Assembly: GCA_016839815.1 (NCBI GenBank)
Contig: JAEOTM010000143.1
Coordinates: 26,461-90,460 of the forward strand
Direction: 5' to 3'
DNA: 64,000 nucleotides
DNA from: Candidatus Hodarchaeota archaeon
GTDB lineage: Archaea; Asgardarchaeota; Heimdallarchaeia; Hodarchaeales; Hodarchaeaceae
Of this stretch, positions 54,201 through 63,193 are shown in pieces. Positions within the stretch are counted from its first letter, which is position 1. Each line of letters opens with the position of its first letter. The notes under the pieces were generated by a model. It worked only from the letters and a program-made list of their open reading frames with translations, searched no databases and was not told the origin of the DNA. The position numbers and the translations under genes are program-made.

Positions 54201-56856
54201 GAGTATTTTGTAAAAGATGATCCACAAAACGACTTATTGAATCTATTGCTCTTGTATAGTCGCTTTGTTTTCCTTGAAGGATTACTAGTTGGTCAAGAAT
54301 ATATGCAGCTCTATCAACTTCCGTCACATCAAGGAGTTCTTTGATAAAGTTCTGCAATAGTTCATAATCAATATGATCTGATTGTAGCATTAAGCTCGCG
54401 ATATAGCGTATATACTCGAAAATCATATCTCGATGGTTGTACTCCCTGAGTTTATCGATAAATTGACAACAAAATTTGATAACATCTTTTATTTTCTTGG
54501 TTTCTAATAAACGAGATAATTCTAAGTTGATCATCTCTTGGGCTGTAAGTACAGCCTGACTTACAAGCATTTCATCTACGTATTTGAGGACAATTTTTTC
54601 CCTTTTCTTCGGGTCATCAATTGTTTGAAGTGCTGTTTGTATAAAGGACTTTGAGCGATCTTTCATTCCTAGTTTTCCTAGTAAATCCCCCATTGCTAAT
54701 TGCTTTTCGATTCGGCGGGAATCATCATCTTTGTATGCCTTCCCTATAAGATTCTCTACAAATTGTAGATAGTTCTTTGCTGCCTCACTTTCATTTAGAT
54801 CAGCGAGACCTCTCACAACCCCAAGACTAAAATCAACAGCTTCTTCGATTTTATTTAATTCATAATATAGTTTTATGGCTTGATTACTCAGCTCACATGA
54901 CTTTACATATGTTTCTGGATCCATTAATGCTTCTGCTGCTTCCAGGGTGATTTCTAACGCTTTTTCCTTTTTTCCCTGAGTTTCAAGAGTCAGTATTAAA
55001 CGATTGACATATCGCTGATAGTGGGTTTTTTCATTAATAGATTTTAATAAACTTGAAGTTTCTTCAAGGGTACTTAGTATTTCAAAATTCGCTTTACGTT
55101 CTTCCTGTACTCCCAAGGCGGCATCAACTAAGAAAACTATGTCTTCCAAGAAACCATCCTTCTCTGCACTAGAAAAAACATCCTCACTAGTCCGAATTTC
55201 TTTGATTGTGAAATGCGCATATCGAAGAGCATTCTCCCACATTACTACTGGAAGTCGAGCTTGCTTATAGAATTCAGCTTGCTTTTTAGCTAAAAGTAAT
55301 ATTGTAGATATTGAATCAGGGGCTATTTTTTCCGATAAATAATGGTCTAAAACTAGATCACATAGATTAGCTGCATTTAGATGCTTGTTTTGATCAGAAA
55401 GCATTTCAATTGATTCAAACACAAACTCAATTGTGGTATCGAGATCAATTTTTATTAAATCAGATATAATCTCTGATTGGATTTTAACGACTTTGGAATC
55501 TTTTCCCTGCTCAACCAAAAATTGAATAAGTTTACGTCCAAATCGTAGAATTCCCTTAGCATTTTCTTCTTTGCGGAATCGCCTAAGTAATACCTCTGTA
55601 ATCTTTGATGCTGCTTTAAGTTTTCCTTCTTTTTCATTCTGCTCAATAATTTGTAAAAAATGCCCGACGGCAACATTAATTATGATTTGTTCCATTGGCT
55701 TTGTAGTTAACTCGCCAATGGTTTGAAAAACTAATTCTGAAGCATCATAAAGATAGCTAAATGAGATTTGGGGAATTTCCTGATTAATTAAACGAGCAAT
55801 TTCATCCTGATCAATGGTTATTTCTACTGGTGTAGAAACCGATCCTTCAGATTTACGGAAACGCAAAAACCAAGAATCAAATTTCCTAAGAATAATACAG
55901 TCTACTCCTCCGGAATGAGTAATAGGAATTTCTTTGACAGGTAGAGGTTGTCCAACTTCAACTACTTCTTTTACTTTAGTGATAAATTTATCAAAATCTT
56001 CAGCCTTACTGAATTCTGACATATCAAAATCAGATAAATCTACCAGAGCTACTTCATCTTGTTCTGTTGAAACAGTTCTCTGCGATTCTGAGTGAGATAG
56101 AGGATCGTCTACATCAACAATTGCATCCATTTGAGGGATTGAAACTGTATCTTCTGATTCGACATTTTCTGGTTTTAGTATTAATGATTCAATTCGCTCT
56201 GCTGAATCATATATTGCTGAGAATGATAGAAAATCAATTCCCGATTCACTGATCAATTCCACAAGTTTATCCTGATTTACTTTATCCTTAGAATAGACTT
56301 TCCTTATGAGGAGTTCTTCATCTCTGGATAGAACTACCGCGTATTTTCCCTCAGGAGTATAGTAAATCGTGGCAAAACCTGATTTGGAATGAAGCATTTT
56401 AATTCTTTTGAGTTCCTTATCTCCTAGAGGTATTGTTAGAATTTTGCCTGTTTGAACTGAACTCACATCTTCAACAATCTCCTCCTCCTCGTCTAGAGTA
56501 TCTTCAGCAATTATACCAAATTTTTCTGTCATTTCATCAGTTTCTTGGGTAACAGATTTTGAATCAGCTTTATCATCGATTGAGAAAGCTTGAAATTCAT
56601 CCTTTATAGTATTTACTAGCAAATCAGCGATGTCAAAGATTGCAGAGAAACTAAAAAACTCTACTCCAGCCTCACTCAGAAGATCTACCATCCGATCTTG
56701 ATCCAACTTGGACGGGGAGATTGAGGAAGAGTTTATCTGTCTATCATTTTGAAAGAAGTTTAATATGTAACTATCTCCACTCTCTCTTATTTCGACTTCT
56801 ACCCCTGACGTAGAGGGAAGTTCTAACCGAACCAGTTTTTCGTTTCGGGTTGCCAT
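51271..56856 (-). CDS. Giant alpha-solenoid protein with three N-terminal repeat modules and an acidic motif-bearing tail
   Basis: An 1861-residue protein of no family known to me. Residues 1-390 hold three related modules of about 80-100 residues; each ends with the pattern D-Q-D then S-F-S-x-I-Y/F-D (LSEAGVEFFSFSAIFD, ISESGIDFLSFSAIYD, INQEIPQISFSYLYD). About 390-1500 is an uninterrupted run of TPR/HEAT-like helix pairs. From 1500 on the chain is disordered, Pro/Glu/Ser-rich, with TLSDEELSSLFS and TLSDDEVTTLFSS, and ends in a GKKTKGKKKKK tail. No signal peptide or membrane segment. Architecture of a cytoplasmic scaffold; the function is unknown. A TATA-like CTATATC lies about 30 bases upstream. 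Confidence 0.85.
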   Translation of the reverse strand: MATRNEKLVRLELPSTSGVEVEIRESGDSYILNFFQNDRQINSSSISPSKLDQDRMVDLLSEAGVEFFSFSAIFDIADLLVNTIKDEFQAFSIDDKADSKSVTQETDEMTEKFGIIAEDTLDEEEEIVEDVSSVQTGKILTIPLGDKELKRIKMLHSKSGFATIYYTPEGKYAVVLSRDEELLIRKVYSKDKVNQDKLVELISESGIDFLSFSAIYDSAERIESLILKPENVESEDTVSIPQMDAIVDVDDPLSHSESQRTVSTEQDEVALVDLSDFDMSEFSKAEDFDKFITKVKEVVEVGQPLPVKEIPITHSGGVDCIILRKFDSWFLRFRKSEGSVSTPVEITIDQDEIARLINQEIPQISFSYLYDASELVFQTIGELTTKPMEQIIINVAVGHFLQIIEQNEKEGKLKAASKITEVLLRRFRKEENAKGILRFGRKLIQFLVEQGKDSKVVKIQSEIISDLIKIDLDTTIEFVFESIEMLSDQNKHLNAANLCDLVLDHYLSEKIAPDSISTILLLAKKQAEFYKQARLPVVMWENALRYAHFTIKEIRTSEDVFSSAEKDGFLEDIVFLVDAALGVQEERKANFEILSTLEETSSLLKSINEKTHYQRYVNRLILTLETQGKKEKALEITLEAAEALMDPETYVKSCELSNQAIKLYYELNKIEEAVDFSLGVVRGLADLNESEAAKNYLQFVENLIGKAYKDDDSRRIEKQLAMGDLLGKLGMKDRSKSFIQTALQTIDDPKKREKIVLKYVDEMLVSQAVLTAQEMINLELSRLLETKKIKDVIKFCCQFIDKLREYNHRDMIFEYIRYIASLMLQSDHIDYELLQNFIKELLDVTEVDRAAYILDQLVILQGKQSDYTRAIDSISRFVDHLLQNTQRIDLVQKYVFETAEAYKRMGDDQGALEMLVKYQEELLDHSVELSQKITDIILKEYEEKENFKKCISIVSNIIDRQLEQGMFQDAYIFSVQNARYIESSGSIPDVIKYLGKMRNRFLEFDQFEDAAKMTDLIFRFGKTHQQYKIAIQSIKDYTKITLDNADYNSAIKFALEVASLFEDDNKPDKALEFLNMVFEITFQHVKESSLQLFRKIVQIHSLKDDFKKITKKVVDPLLQKYPDVSLLTVVNEVLSPPLDEYIKYSEKFYDQLIESSALTFESADGIISLVNLVYGSALVDPGNKLVFKYTEKLTDFGFAVEAMKLMSILSERSNLPFSEIVDRSLEFVQNLINKAHIDKGREYLDNLIQHINTNPELSAEKNHFGAKVTHKFAQMVADDNPDLASEYAYLAADYLRGANDFDGVVNIYNDLANQYSSTKRAIRTFERGIYICSKFKAKKHEAQLLVLLTKYLCNVSDDSVLAAFQQTIEKLEELEDLDELFKNCFDIIETAVTTDNLDLVFRYLEYMSKLATMINRSEEMGGILLFMLNYATDLKETDKTTKIQQYFDDLSIQPKKFKKGFKHLSEKRNNFLKTKPEKDKLVVEEVRHVAPTMVDAAEVLTPPEEPRFEKPIVPEIVEDEEIIDVIKGIKPESPLPDQLEAPPIFQEPEPQITQQKEEIPALQPQISGEVLEIPPKMEGEEVSTTLSDEELSSLFSMDPVPDESTRRSPSAEEEPLPDVSLPTKEGITLSDDEVTTLFSSRDDSKLRGADVLRSLSAKESSTSEEEWEVDAFGRLLKKEAAIPSPDRISEPEPQKPPSIVEDTSETPDLSVLESSFTPIKEDVVKPTQLSSLQLKPDLEQQKKQSLPGLEELEMALVDTESVIPPKQELKPYEETKSLFDQDISSSLDSVVNALDEDDQSDTSELFGIPEVSYEEIAESESPKPTEVKPPDLIDLFSDALSELGTITGETGKKTKGKKKKK

Positions 56857-56881
56857 AATAAATCGATCATCCTAATAAATA

Positions 56882-56893
56882 AATGATATAGTG
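56882..56893 (-). promoter_or_regulatory. Possible TATA box of the giant solenoid gene
   Basis: The minus strand reads CACACTATATCA about 30 bases before the ATG. A second box, CCTATATAACAC, lies near 56966-56977. The 297-base spacer up to 57153 holds no other feature I can support. Confidence 0.35.
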
Positions 56894-57153
56894 TGTCTTC
56901 TAAAAGATTTTCTAATTCTCAACAAGGCTAATCTATGTATAGAGTTGTTTTCTGACGAGTAAGTGTTATATAGGATGGAATCACCAAAACTCTAAATAAT
57001 TTCCTTTACAACACTGATTAATTAGGATCTTTCCTTCCTTGGAATATTTTCCATCTTTAATTTAGTTCTATTAAGTACAATGAATAAAGGAATTAGGAAA
57101 CTTATTTGTAAGCTTACATAATCCCCAAAGTATCGATTAAGAATAGAAAATAC

Positions 57154-58416
57154 TTATTCTAATGATTTTTCAACATAGATTTGTATTAGATTGATTACTG
57201 TCTCCACAGATTTCTCTAATGCTATAACAGGTACAAATTCCTTTTTACTATGAAAATTCAAAGCTCCAGAAAATATATTTGGGGTTGGTAGGCCTTGATA
57301 GCTCAATCGTGCCCCATCTGTTCCTCCACGAATCGCTTTTTTAATAACTGGAATACCAGATCTAATAATAGCTTCCTCTGCATACTCCATTATTTCAGGT
57401 ACTTCATCAATCTTATATTTCATATTCTTGTATGATTCTTTGATAGATAATTTGATTTTAGATTCAGGATATTTTTGTTGAATATCGTCCGTAAACGCTT
57501 CTACTCTTCGAATTTTTGCTTGTAACTCTTCATAATCAAAATCTCGCAAAATAAACTTTAATTTTACCTCATTTACTGAACCATAAGTCTCATATGGATG
57601 ATAATATCCTTCTTTTGCTTCTGTTCTTTCGGGGGACTCATTTATAGGGAAATTTTGAATAATATCGGCGAGAATGCGAATAGCGTTTATCATCTTCCCT
57701 TTGGCATAACCAGGATGGCAATTAAATCCAGTTATGTGAATGTTTCCTCCAGCAGCATTGAAAGTTTCTGATTCTAAGACACCCATTTCATCCCCATCTA
57801 TTGTATATCCATAATTGGCACTCAGTGAAGCAACATCAAGTCCATCTACTCCACGACCAACTTCTTCGTCTGGGGTAAATACAATTTTTAATGTTCCATG
57901 TTTTATCTCTGGATTCGATCTTAATATTGCTAGAGAGGCCATAATCGCTGCAATTCCAGCTTTATCATCTCCTCCCAATAACGTAGTCCCATCAGAAGTT
58001 ACAATATCACTACCAACGAACTTTAGTAGTACAGGAGTTTCTTCTGGTGATATAACTAGGTCAGTACTGCCAGGGAGATTGATATTTCCTCCTTGATAAT
58101 TTTTCACAAGTTGTGGTTTGACATTGGCTCCTACTTCTTCTGGTGAAGTATCTAGGTGGGCTAAAAAGCAAATTACTGGCACTTTTTTGGCTTCCTCCTC
58201 AACTAAATTTGAAGGAATAGTTGCGATAACATAGCATTTATCCGTTAAGGTTATGTCAACGATCCCTAATTCTTTAAACTCTTGAACAAGAATTTCAGCT
58301 AGATCGAATTGTCGTTTTGTACTCGGAATAGTCTTTACGTCTTCCTGACTTGTAGTATGAATTGTAACATACTTTAAAAAACGGTTTAAAACATCTGATG
58401 GCATTGAAAACACCAT
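57154..58416 (-). CDS. pepT: Peptidase T (M20B tripeptidase)
   Basis: A 420-residue zinc aminotripeptidase. Metal-binding parts are CFLAHLDTSPEEVGANV (His and Asp), LLGGDDKAGIAAIMASL, IVFTPDEEVGRGVDG (catalytic Glu pair) and YTIDGDEMG; the last ligand His is in GALNFHSKKEFVP and the substrate Arg in RGGTDGARLSYQG. Length and order are those of PepT. Start ATG at 58414-58416, with an ATG four codons later as alternative. It complements the M24 and M1 peptidases of the window in peptide turnover. Confidence 0.94.
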   Translation of the reverse strand: MVFSMPSDVLNRFLKYVTIHTTSQEDVKTIPSTKRQFDLAEILVQEFKELGIVDITLTDKCYVIATIPSNLVEEEAKKVPVICFLAHLDTSPEEVGANVKPQLVKNYQGGNINLPGSTDLVISPEETPVLLKFVGSDIVTSDGTTLLGGDDKAGIAAIMASLAILRSNPEIKHGTLKIVFTPDEEVGRGVDGLDVASLSANYGYTIDGDEMGVLESETFNAAGGNIHITGFNCHPGYAKGKMINAIRILADIIQNFPINESPERTEAKEGYYHPYETYGSVNEVKLKFILRDFDYEELQAKIRRVEAFTDDIQQKYPESKIKLSIKESYKNMKYKIDEVPEIMEYAEEAIIRSGIPVIKKAIRGGTDGARLSYQGLPTPNIFSGALNFHSKKEFVPVIALEKSVETVINLIQIYVEKSLE

Positions 58417-58493
58417 CTAGAAAGGTGATTATCAGAGTTTTAATTCTTCTATTGGGAAAAAATTAGAGTGAAAAGAGAGAAGAAAGAATTTAA

Positions 58494-59153
58494 TCACGTT
58501 GGATATTTAAAAAGAATTATTAAATCTTGAATTATTGACTGAAAGTCCAAAAAAGTGTTACAATTTAACTGTTTTTCCTCAAAAATTCTAGCTAATTCTG
58601 AATCCTTAACAACATAACTAATATCCGCCTTTTTAGCAGCGTAAAAATCCCCACTTCCATCACCAAGATAAATTATCTTAAAACCTTGTTTTTGATAATC
58701 AATTACAAGATCTTCTTTGAAATTCTGAGATTCTTTTGACTTTAATTCCGGAAAATTGAATATTAATCCCTTTTTTGTAAATTTGCTTAATCCAGATACA
58801 ATTGATATTTGATCACTTTCAGCTACTTTATTCATATAATGTTTAATAACAAAATCTATTCCAGCGGACACTATTATTAAGGGAATGTTAGATTCTTTAC
58901 AAAAAGATACAAAATTTATGAAATTAGGTCTGAAGGAGATTACAGTATCTAATGTACTCAGAATCGTCTCTCGAGGGATTGATATTGAGGAAAATTGTTT
59001 TGATAAGCACTCCTCGAGAGAAATTTCACCTCTTATCAATTGATCGTCATATTTCTGCCAGTTTCCAACCCCGAATTGATTTAAGAGATAGAGAGCTGAA
59101 TCTTCTAAGATAATGGTTCCATCAAAATCAGAGAGTATTATATAGGAGGACAT
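58494..59153 (-). CDS. HAD superfamily phosphatase (phosphoserine-phosphatase-like/MtnX type)
   Basis: A 219-residue HAD phosphatase. Motif I is ILSDFDGTIILEDSALYLL (D9, D11), motif II IPLIIVSAGIDFVIKHYM, the motif III Lys lies near YQKQGFK, and motif IV is IIYLGDGSGDFYAAKKADI. The cap is inserted after motif I and is helical, as in phosphoserine phosphatase and the MtnX branch; YLGDGSGDFxAAxxAD is typical of the latter. The substrate is unknown. It is 35 bases from the UMF1 carrier on the same strand. Confidence 0.83.
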   Translation of the reverse strand: MSSYIILSDFDGTIILEDSALYLLNQFGVGNWQKYDDQLIRGEISLEECLSKQFSSISIPRETILSTLDTVISFRPNFINFVSFCKESNIPLIIVSAGIDFVIKHYMNKVAESDQISIVSGLSKFTKKGLIFNFPELKSKESQNFKEDLVIDYQKQGFKIIYLGDGSGDFYAAKKADISYVVKDSELARIFEEKQLNCNTFLDFQSIIQDLIILFKYPT

Positions 59154-59188
59154 AATGTGAGTATCATCAGTTTTCCTTTATTTCAGAT

Positions 59189-60613
59189 TTAATCATACGG
59201 GGCTCGTTTACCAGCTAAATAATCTTTGTGATGATCTTTAACTAGCATTAAGAAAATTAATCCGATAATATAGATGACACCTAATACAATAAATCCAACA
59301 CGGTACGAAGTAGGTATACTTTTTGTAATCTCTTTAGTAATTGATAGAACTGCTGCAAAAATTGACATACCTATTGCACTACCACCTTTATTTACCAGCT
59401 TACTAAACCCAAAGTATTGGCCTACTTTTTCTTCGGGTGCTAATTCAATAACCAGCTGTCTATTTGCTACCCAGGTGGAACCTTGTGCTCCTCCAATGAT
59501 TAAGGCTGCTAAAAATAAAAGTACTAGCCAAACATCGCCTAAACTGGGATCGTTTGTATCTGCAAGAATAGCTATTGCTAAAGCAAATAGATATCCAATC
59601 CCGACCACAAGAAACGCAAATTTGGGTCCCCTTTTATCTGAAACAGGACCTATACCTAAAGTCAATATACTTGCTCCAATCACTCCAACAAAGATTAATA
59701 TTAATGGCATCATTCCTGAAAGACCCCAAGCATCCTCTGCAGCTGGTAGCATGTATGCAATTATTGTATTGACTACATCAACAGTTAGAATCCAACCAAC
59801 CATAAAAAGCAACATATCTCTATAAGAAACAACTTCCTTTGCAGTAGTCTTCAGCTCAGATAAAGCGTCTCGAAAAACCCTTAATGTGGAGTCAGATCCC
59901 TTATTCGTCCTTTCAGTTACCCAGAGAAAAGGAATTGCTGTAATCAAGAATGCTAATGCACAGATTAGCCACATCCATTGAAAATCTCCTAGTACGATCT
60001 GATCAACCGAGATTTCCACTCCTCCTTTGTCAAGAGGTGCGCTTAAGGGTAATCCGTCTTCTGTTAATGGAGAATGTTCTGGAATTCCTACTATCGGTAA
60101 TAAAAACAGAATAGCAATAGCTATAAATGATCCTCCATAACCGATAGCCACTCCAATTGCAGATACTTTACCAATCTCATCTTCAGCACAAATATGAGGA
60201 ATCATGGCATCATAAAAGAGGTTCCCCCACTGATAAGTAATATTAGCAATAATAAATAGAAAGAAAGCAATCCAGAAGTTGTTAAAGAAGAATACAATTC
60301 CTGAAGTTAATATACACAACGTGCCTAAAAGAACAACTTTACTTTTACGTTCCCCCGATTTGTCACTTAAAGCTCCCATAAAGGGGATAGTAATGGCAAC
60401 TAATATTGTAGAAACGGATCCAGCTAATCCAGCAAGAAAATTCGATTCACTCCAACTTAAACCTTGTTGCATACCAAGTAAGGTAAAAAACTTAATTACG
60501 GTTAAAGAAACTATTCCCATAGAAAAAATAGTGTTCGCCAGGTCGTACATAGACCATAATAGAATATTCTCGCGGGCAGATCGTTTACTTATAGGAGCAG
60601 TAGGTGCGGCCAT
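59189..60613 (-). CDS. MFS transporter of the UMF1/Atg22-like type
   Basis: A 474-residue protein with about 12 membrane helices. NILLWSMYDLANTIFSMGIV is the UMF1/Atg22 entry (WxxYDxANSxF), MGALSDKSGERKSKVVLLGT and PVSDKRGPKFAFLVVG are the two MFS loop motifs. A long outer loop (DGLPLSAPLDKGGVEISVDQ) separates helices of the first half. Yeast Atg22 exports amino acids from the vacuole; prokaryotic substrates are unknown. ATG start with spacing of about 105 bases to the divergent methyltransferase gene. Confidence 0.85.
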   Translation of the reverse strand: MAAPTAPISKRSARENILLWSMYDLANTIFSMGIVSLTVIKFFTLLGMQQGLSWSESNFLAGLAGSVSTILVAITIPFMGALSDKSGERKSKVVLLGTLCILTSGIVFFFNNFWIAFFLFIIANITYQWGNLFYDAMIPHICAEDEIGKVSAIGVAIGYGGSFIAIAILFLLPIVGIPEHSPLTEDGLPLSAPLDKGGVEISVDQIVLGDFQWMWLICALAFLITAIPFLWVTERTNKGSDSTLRVFRDALSELKTTAKEVVSYRDMLLFMVGWILTVDVVNTIIAYMLPAAEDAWGLSGMMPLILIFVGVIGASILTLGIGPVSDKRGPKFAFLVVGIGYLFALAIAILADTNDPSLGDVWLVLLFLAALIIGGAQGSTWVANRQLVIELAPEEKVGQYFGFSKLVNKGGSAIGMSIFAAVLSITKEITKSIPTSYRVGFIVLGVIYIIGLIFLMLVKDHHKDYLAGKRAPYD

Positions 60614-60718
60614 GTTTCACTCTTCCGGTTTGATTAACGGGAATTGGTTTTGTTATAAAGTTTTGTAGACTTCGACTAAAGATTGTTAAGAGAAAGAAGT
60701 AAAAAGTAATCTGGCCAG

Positions 60719-62458
60719 ATGGATGCAAGAATGAACGAATTCTCACTCAAGGATAATGGTTTTCCTCCACAAGGACACTCTTCTATGTATATTATGCATA
60801 AATTCTTTGGGAGGAAACAAGAACGATTAATCAATCATTATATTAACAAATATACACAAAAAGAAGGAGAAATTGTTTTAGATCCATTTTGTGGGAGTGG
60901 TGTTGCCATAGGTGAAGCTTTACGATCACGAAGAAAAGCGATTGGGATTGATATTAATCCTGTATCGATTTTTATAACAAAAAATACATTACATTACGTC
61001 TCTGAGGATAGTATACTAAAAGAATTTAATGCAATAGAAACAGATATCAAAGAAGAAATTTCTTTACTCTATTCAACTAGATGTTCAAAATGTGGAATGA
61101 AGATTCCTGCAACGTGTTTTTCTTGGAAAAACTCTATTTTATACGATAAACGATATACATGTCCCAAGGATGGCAAGAGGGTAGAAAATGTTGACTCTTC
61201 GGATCTTGATCATTACGAACAGAGAGGATTTCCTTCTACCAATGGAATTTTTCGCCTAAAAAACCTCAAACCTTATTGGTTTCCTACTGATCCACTTTAC
61301 TACTCTGATGGAGAAGGGTTTCTAAAAAAGGAAAGGTATGATCATATCCATGAACTTTATACTCCAAGAAACCTGCACGCTTTGGCTAGATTACTCGATC
61401 GGATAAAAAAAATTAATCCATCAAATCTTCAAGAAGCATTTCTCTTTGCATTCTCGAGTATGGTTCACTTAGCCTCAAAAATGACTCCTGTGAGACCGAC
61501 CAGACCATTTAGCTCCTCTTGGATTCAACCAAGCTATTGGTTTTGTACTCACTTTATGGAATCCAATGTATGGCAATTATTTGAACGTGCAATAAAAGGA
61601 AGACAGGGATTACTTAAGGCAAAAAGAGATCTTAAGTTAAAAATTGAGGAAGTGGAAGAAGTAAAAACCTTTGATGAATTAAAATATTCCCCTACACCTG
61701 TTTTTTTCCTTTTAAATTCAAGTATAGTTCAATTAGAATCGCTACCACCAAATTCAATAGACTATGTCATAACTGATCCTCCATATGGACAATCTATCCA
61801 ATATGGAGAACTACTATATCTCTGGGGCTCGTGGTTAAATTTATTGGAAGGATACAATATAATTCTACAAGAAGAAATAATTATCAACCATAGACAGAAG
61901 AAGAGTATAACTGAATATGAATATCTACTTATTCAAGCTTTAAAACAAGTTTACATCGTTCTCAAACCAGGAAAATTCTGTACGATTACATTTCATAGCC
62001 CAAGTTTAACGATTCGTAATTTACTCTATCGATCAGCTATTCAAGCGGGAATGTTGTTTGAAGAGGTTGTTTATCATCCTCCAGCTCGGGCATCGGCCAA
62101 AAGTCTTCTTCAACCAGAAGGATCTCAACAAGGTGATTACTTCTTCTTATTTAAAAAGCCATTAAAATCCGAAAAACTATCTTATCAGTCGATCACCAAT
62201 GAAGAGTTAGAGAAATGGATTGTTGAGATTGTTAAGGGTATTATTACCAAAGAAGGAAGGCCTCTACCATATAATCAACTGCAAAATAAATTAGATCCAT
62301 TATTATATAAAAAATTGCATGAAGCAAAACTACTACTGACTTTCAATCCCAAAGAAGTGAAAAAAACTCTGATAAAGTTTGTAGGAACGGAATTTTCCCT
62401 TTTAGAAACTCAAAATGGTAAATTGGCCAACGAGAAGCTGTGGGATATTATGATTTAA
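60719..62458 (+). CDS. Orphan DNA methyltransferase (N6A/N4C type)
   Basis: A 579-residue SAM-dependent methyltransferase. Motif I is IVLDPFCGSGVAIGEAL (about 52-68), followed by AIGIDINPVSIFITKNTL; motif IV is YVITDPPYGQSIQYGELLYL near 350. Between them lies an insert with RCSKCGMKIPATCF and YTCPKDGKR, possibly a metal-binding knuckle (Cys 122, 125, 133, 148), and a variable region that could read DNA. The C-terminal 90 residues are helical. DPPY points to exocyclic amino methylation of adenine or cytosine. No restriction enzyme is adjacent. An RNA substrate is a less likely option. Confidence 0.82.
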   Translation: MDARMNEFSLKDNGFPPQGHSSMYIMHKFFGRKQERLINHYINKYTQKEGEIVLDPFCGSGVAIGEALRSRRKAIGIDINPVSIFITKNTLHYVSEDSILKEFNAIETDIKEEISLLYSTRCSKCGMKIPATCFSWKNSILYDKRYTCPKDGKRVENVDSSDLDHYEQRGFPSTNGIFRLKNLKPYWFPTDPLYYSDGEGFLKKERYDHIHELYTPRNLHALARLLDRIKKINPSNLQEAFLFAFSSMVHLASKMTPVRPTRPFSSSWIQPSYWFCTHFMESNVWQLFERAIKGRQGLLKAKRDLKLKIEEVEEVKTFDELKYSPTPVFFLLNSSIVQLESLPPNSIDYVITDPPYGQSIQYGELLYLWGSWLNLLEGYNIILQEEIIINHRQKKSITEYEYLLIQALKQVYIVLKPGKFCTITFHSPSLTIRNLLYRSAIQAGMLFEEVVYHPPARASAKSLLQPEGSQQGDYFFLFKKPLKSEKLSYQSITNEELEKWIVEIVKGIITKEGRPLPYNQLQNKLDPLLYKKLHEAKLLLTFNPKEVKKTLIKFVGTEFSLLETQNGKLANEKLWDIMI

Positions 62459-62610
62459 GAAAATATTCAGTAGATCTAACGAGATAATTCTTAGTTCTAT
62501 TTTTCAACAGATAATTTTTAATAATCTGGAAAATGTACTGATGTTTAAGACGATAATCACCTTCTATTAAGGTATTCTGACTAACTATAGAAATCAGGAA
62601 AGAAAATATC

Positions 62611-63159
62611 ATGCCAATTAACCTTAATCAGGTAATGGAAGATTTTAACAATTCAGGATTGAATGAGCTAATTGATAAGCTAGATCATATCGCATACAGG
62701 GTTAAAATGGGAGAACGATTATCAACTATGCAAGCAATGATGAATCTATTGCCTTATCGAGAATTTAAGAACTTCAAAATCCTAAAAGCAAACGCTATTA
62801 CTACATGCATTAAGCTTCATAACACTTTACCAGTAATAGTAATCTCAGAGGGGCTTAGTGAGAATTCCATTGTGGAGAAATACTGTCAGAAGTATGGGTC
62901 TCGTGTACATCATTTGGCCTATTTAGTGAAAGATATTGAAGAGGTAGTAGAGATCCAAAAATCTCGTGGAGTAGAGTTTACGTCTGATAAAGTGATTGGT
63001 AGTGAATCAGAAGGAATCAAGCAGGTATTTACTATGCCAACACAAACCACTAATCACATCATTGAATATATCCAACGATTTGGAGATTTTGATGGTTTCT
63101 TTACCCCAAGTAATGTAGAAGACCTCATGATATCAACTGCTAAACTTGGAGAAGCATAA
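62611..63159 (+). CDS. VOC superfamily (glyoxalase/HPPD-like) protein
   Basis: A 182-residue protein with two beta-alpha-beta modules of the vicinal oxygen chelate fold. Metal-ligand candidates are His in KLDHIAYRV (about 27), His in RVHHLAYLVKDIEE (about 110) and Glu in NHIIEYIQRFG (about 150). HHLAYLVKDIEE and EGIKQVFT resemble 4-hydroxyphenylpyruvate dioxygenase and methylmalonyl-CoA epimerase relatives. The substrate is unknown. ATG start at 62611; the 152-base spacer before it holds nothing else. It is followed after 34 bases by the partial gene at the edge. Confidence 0.72.
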   Translation: MPINLNQVMEDFNNSGLNELIDKLDHIAYRVKMGERLSTMQAMMNLLPYREFKNFKILKANAITTCIKLHNTLPVIVISEGLSENSIVEKYCQKYGSRVHHLAYLVKDIEEVVEIQKSRGVEFTSDKVIGSESEGIKQVFTMPTQTTNHIIEYIQRFGDFDGFFTPSNVEDLMISTAKLGEA

Positions 63160-63193
63160 TCCTTACGTTCATTACTAAATGTGGGATCAAATC

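Noticed and set aside
59274-59825. 183-residue plus-strand ORF
   Set aside because: Antisense shadow of the UMF1 carrier.
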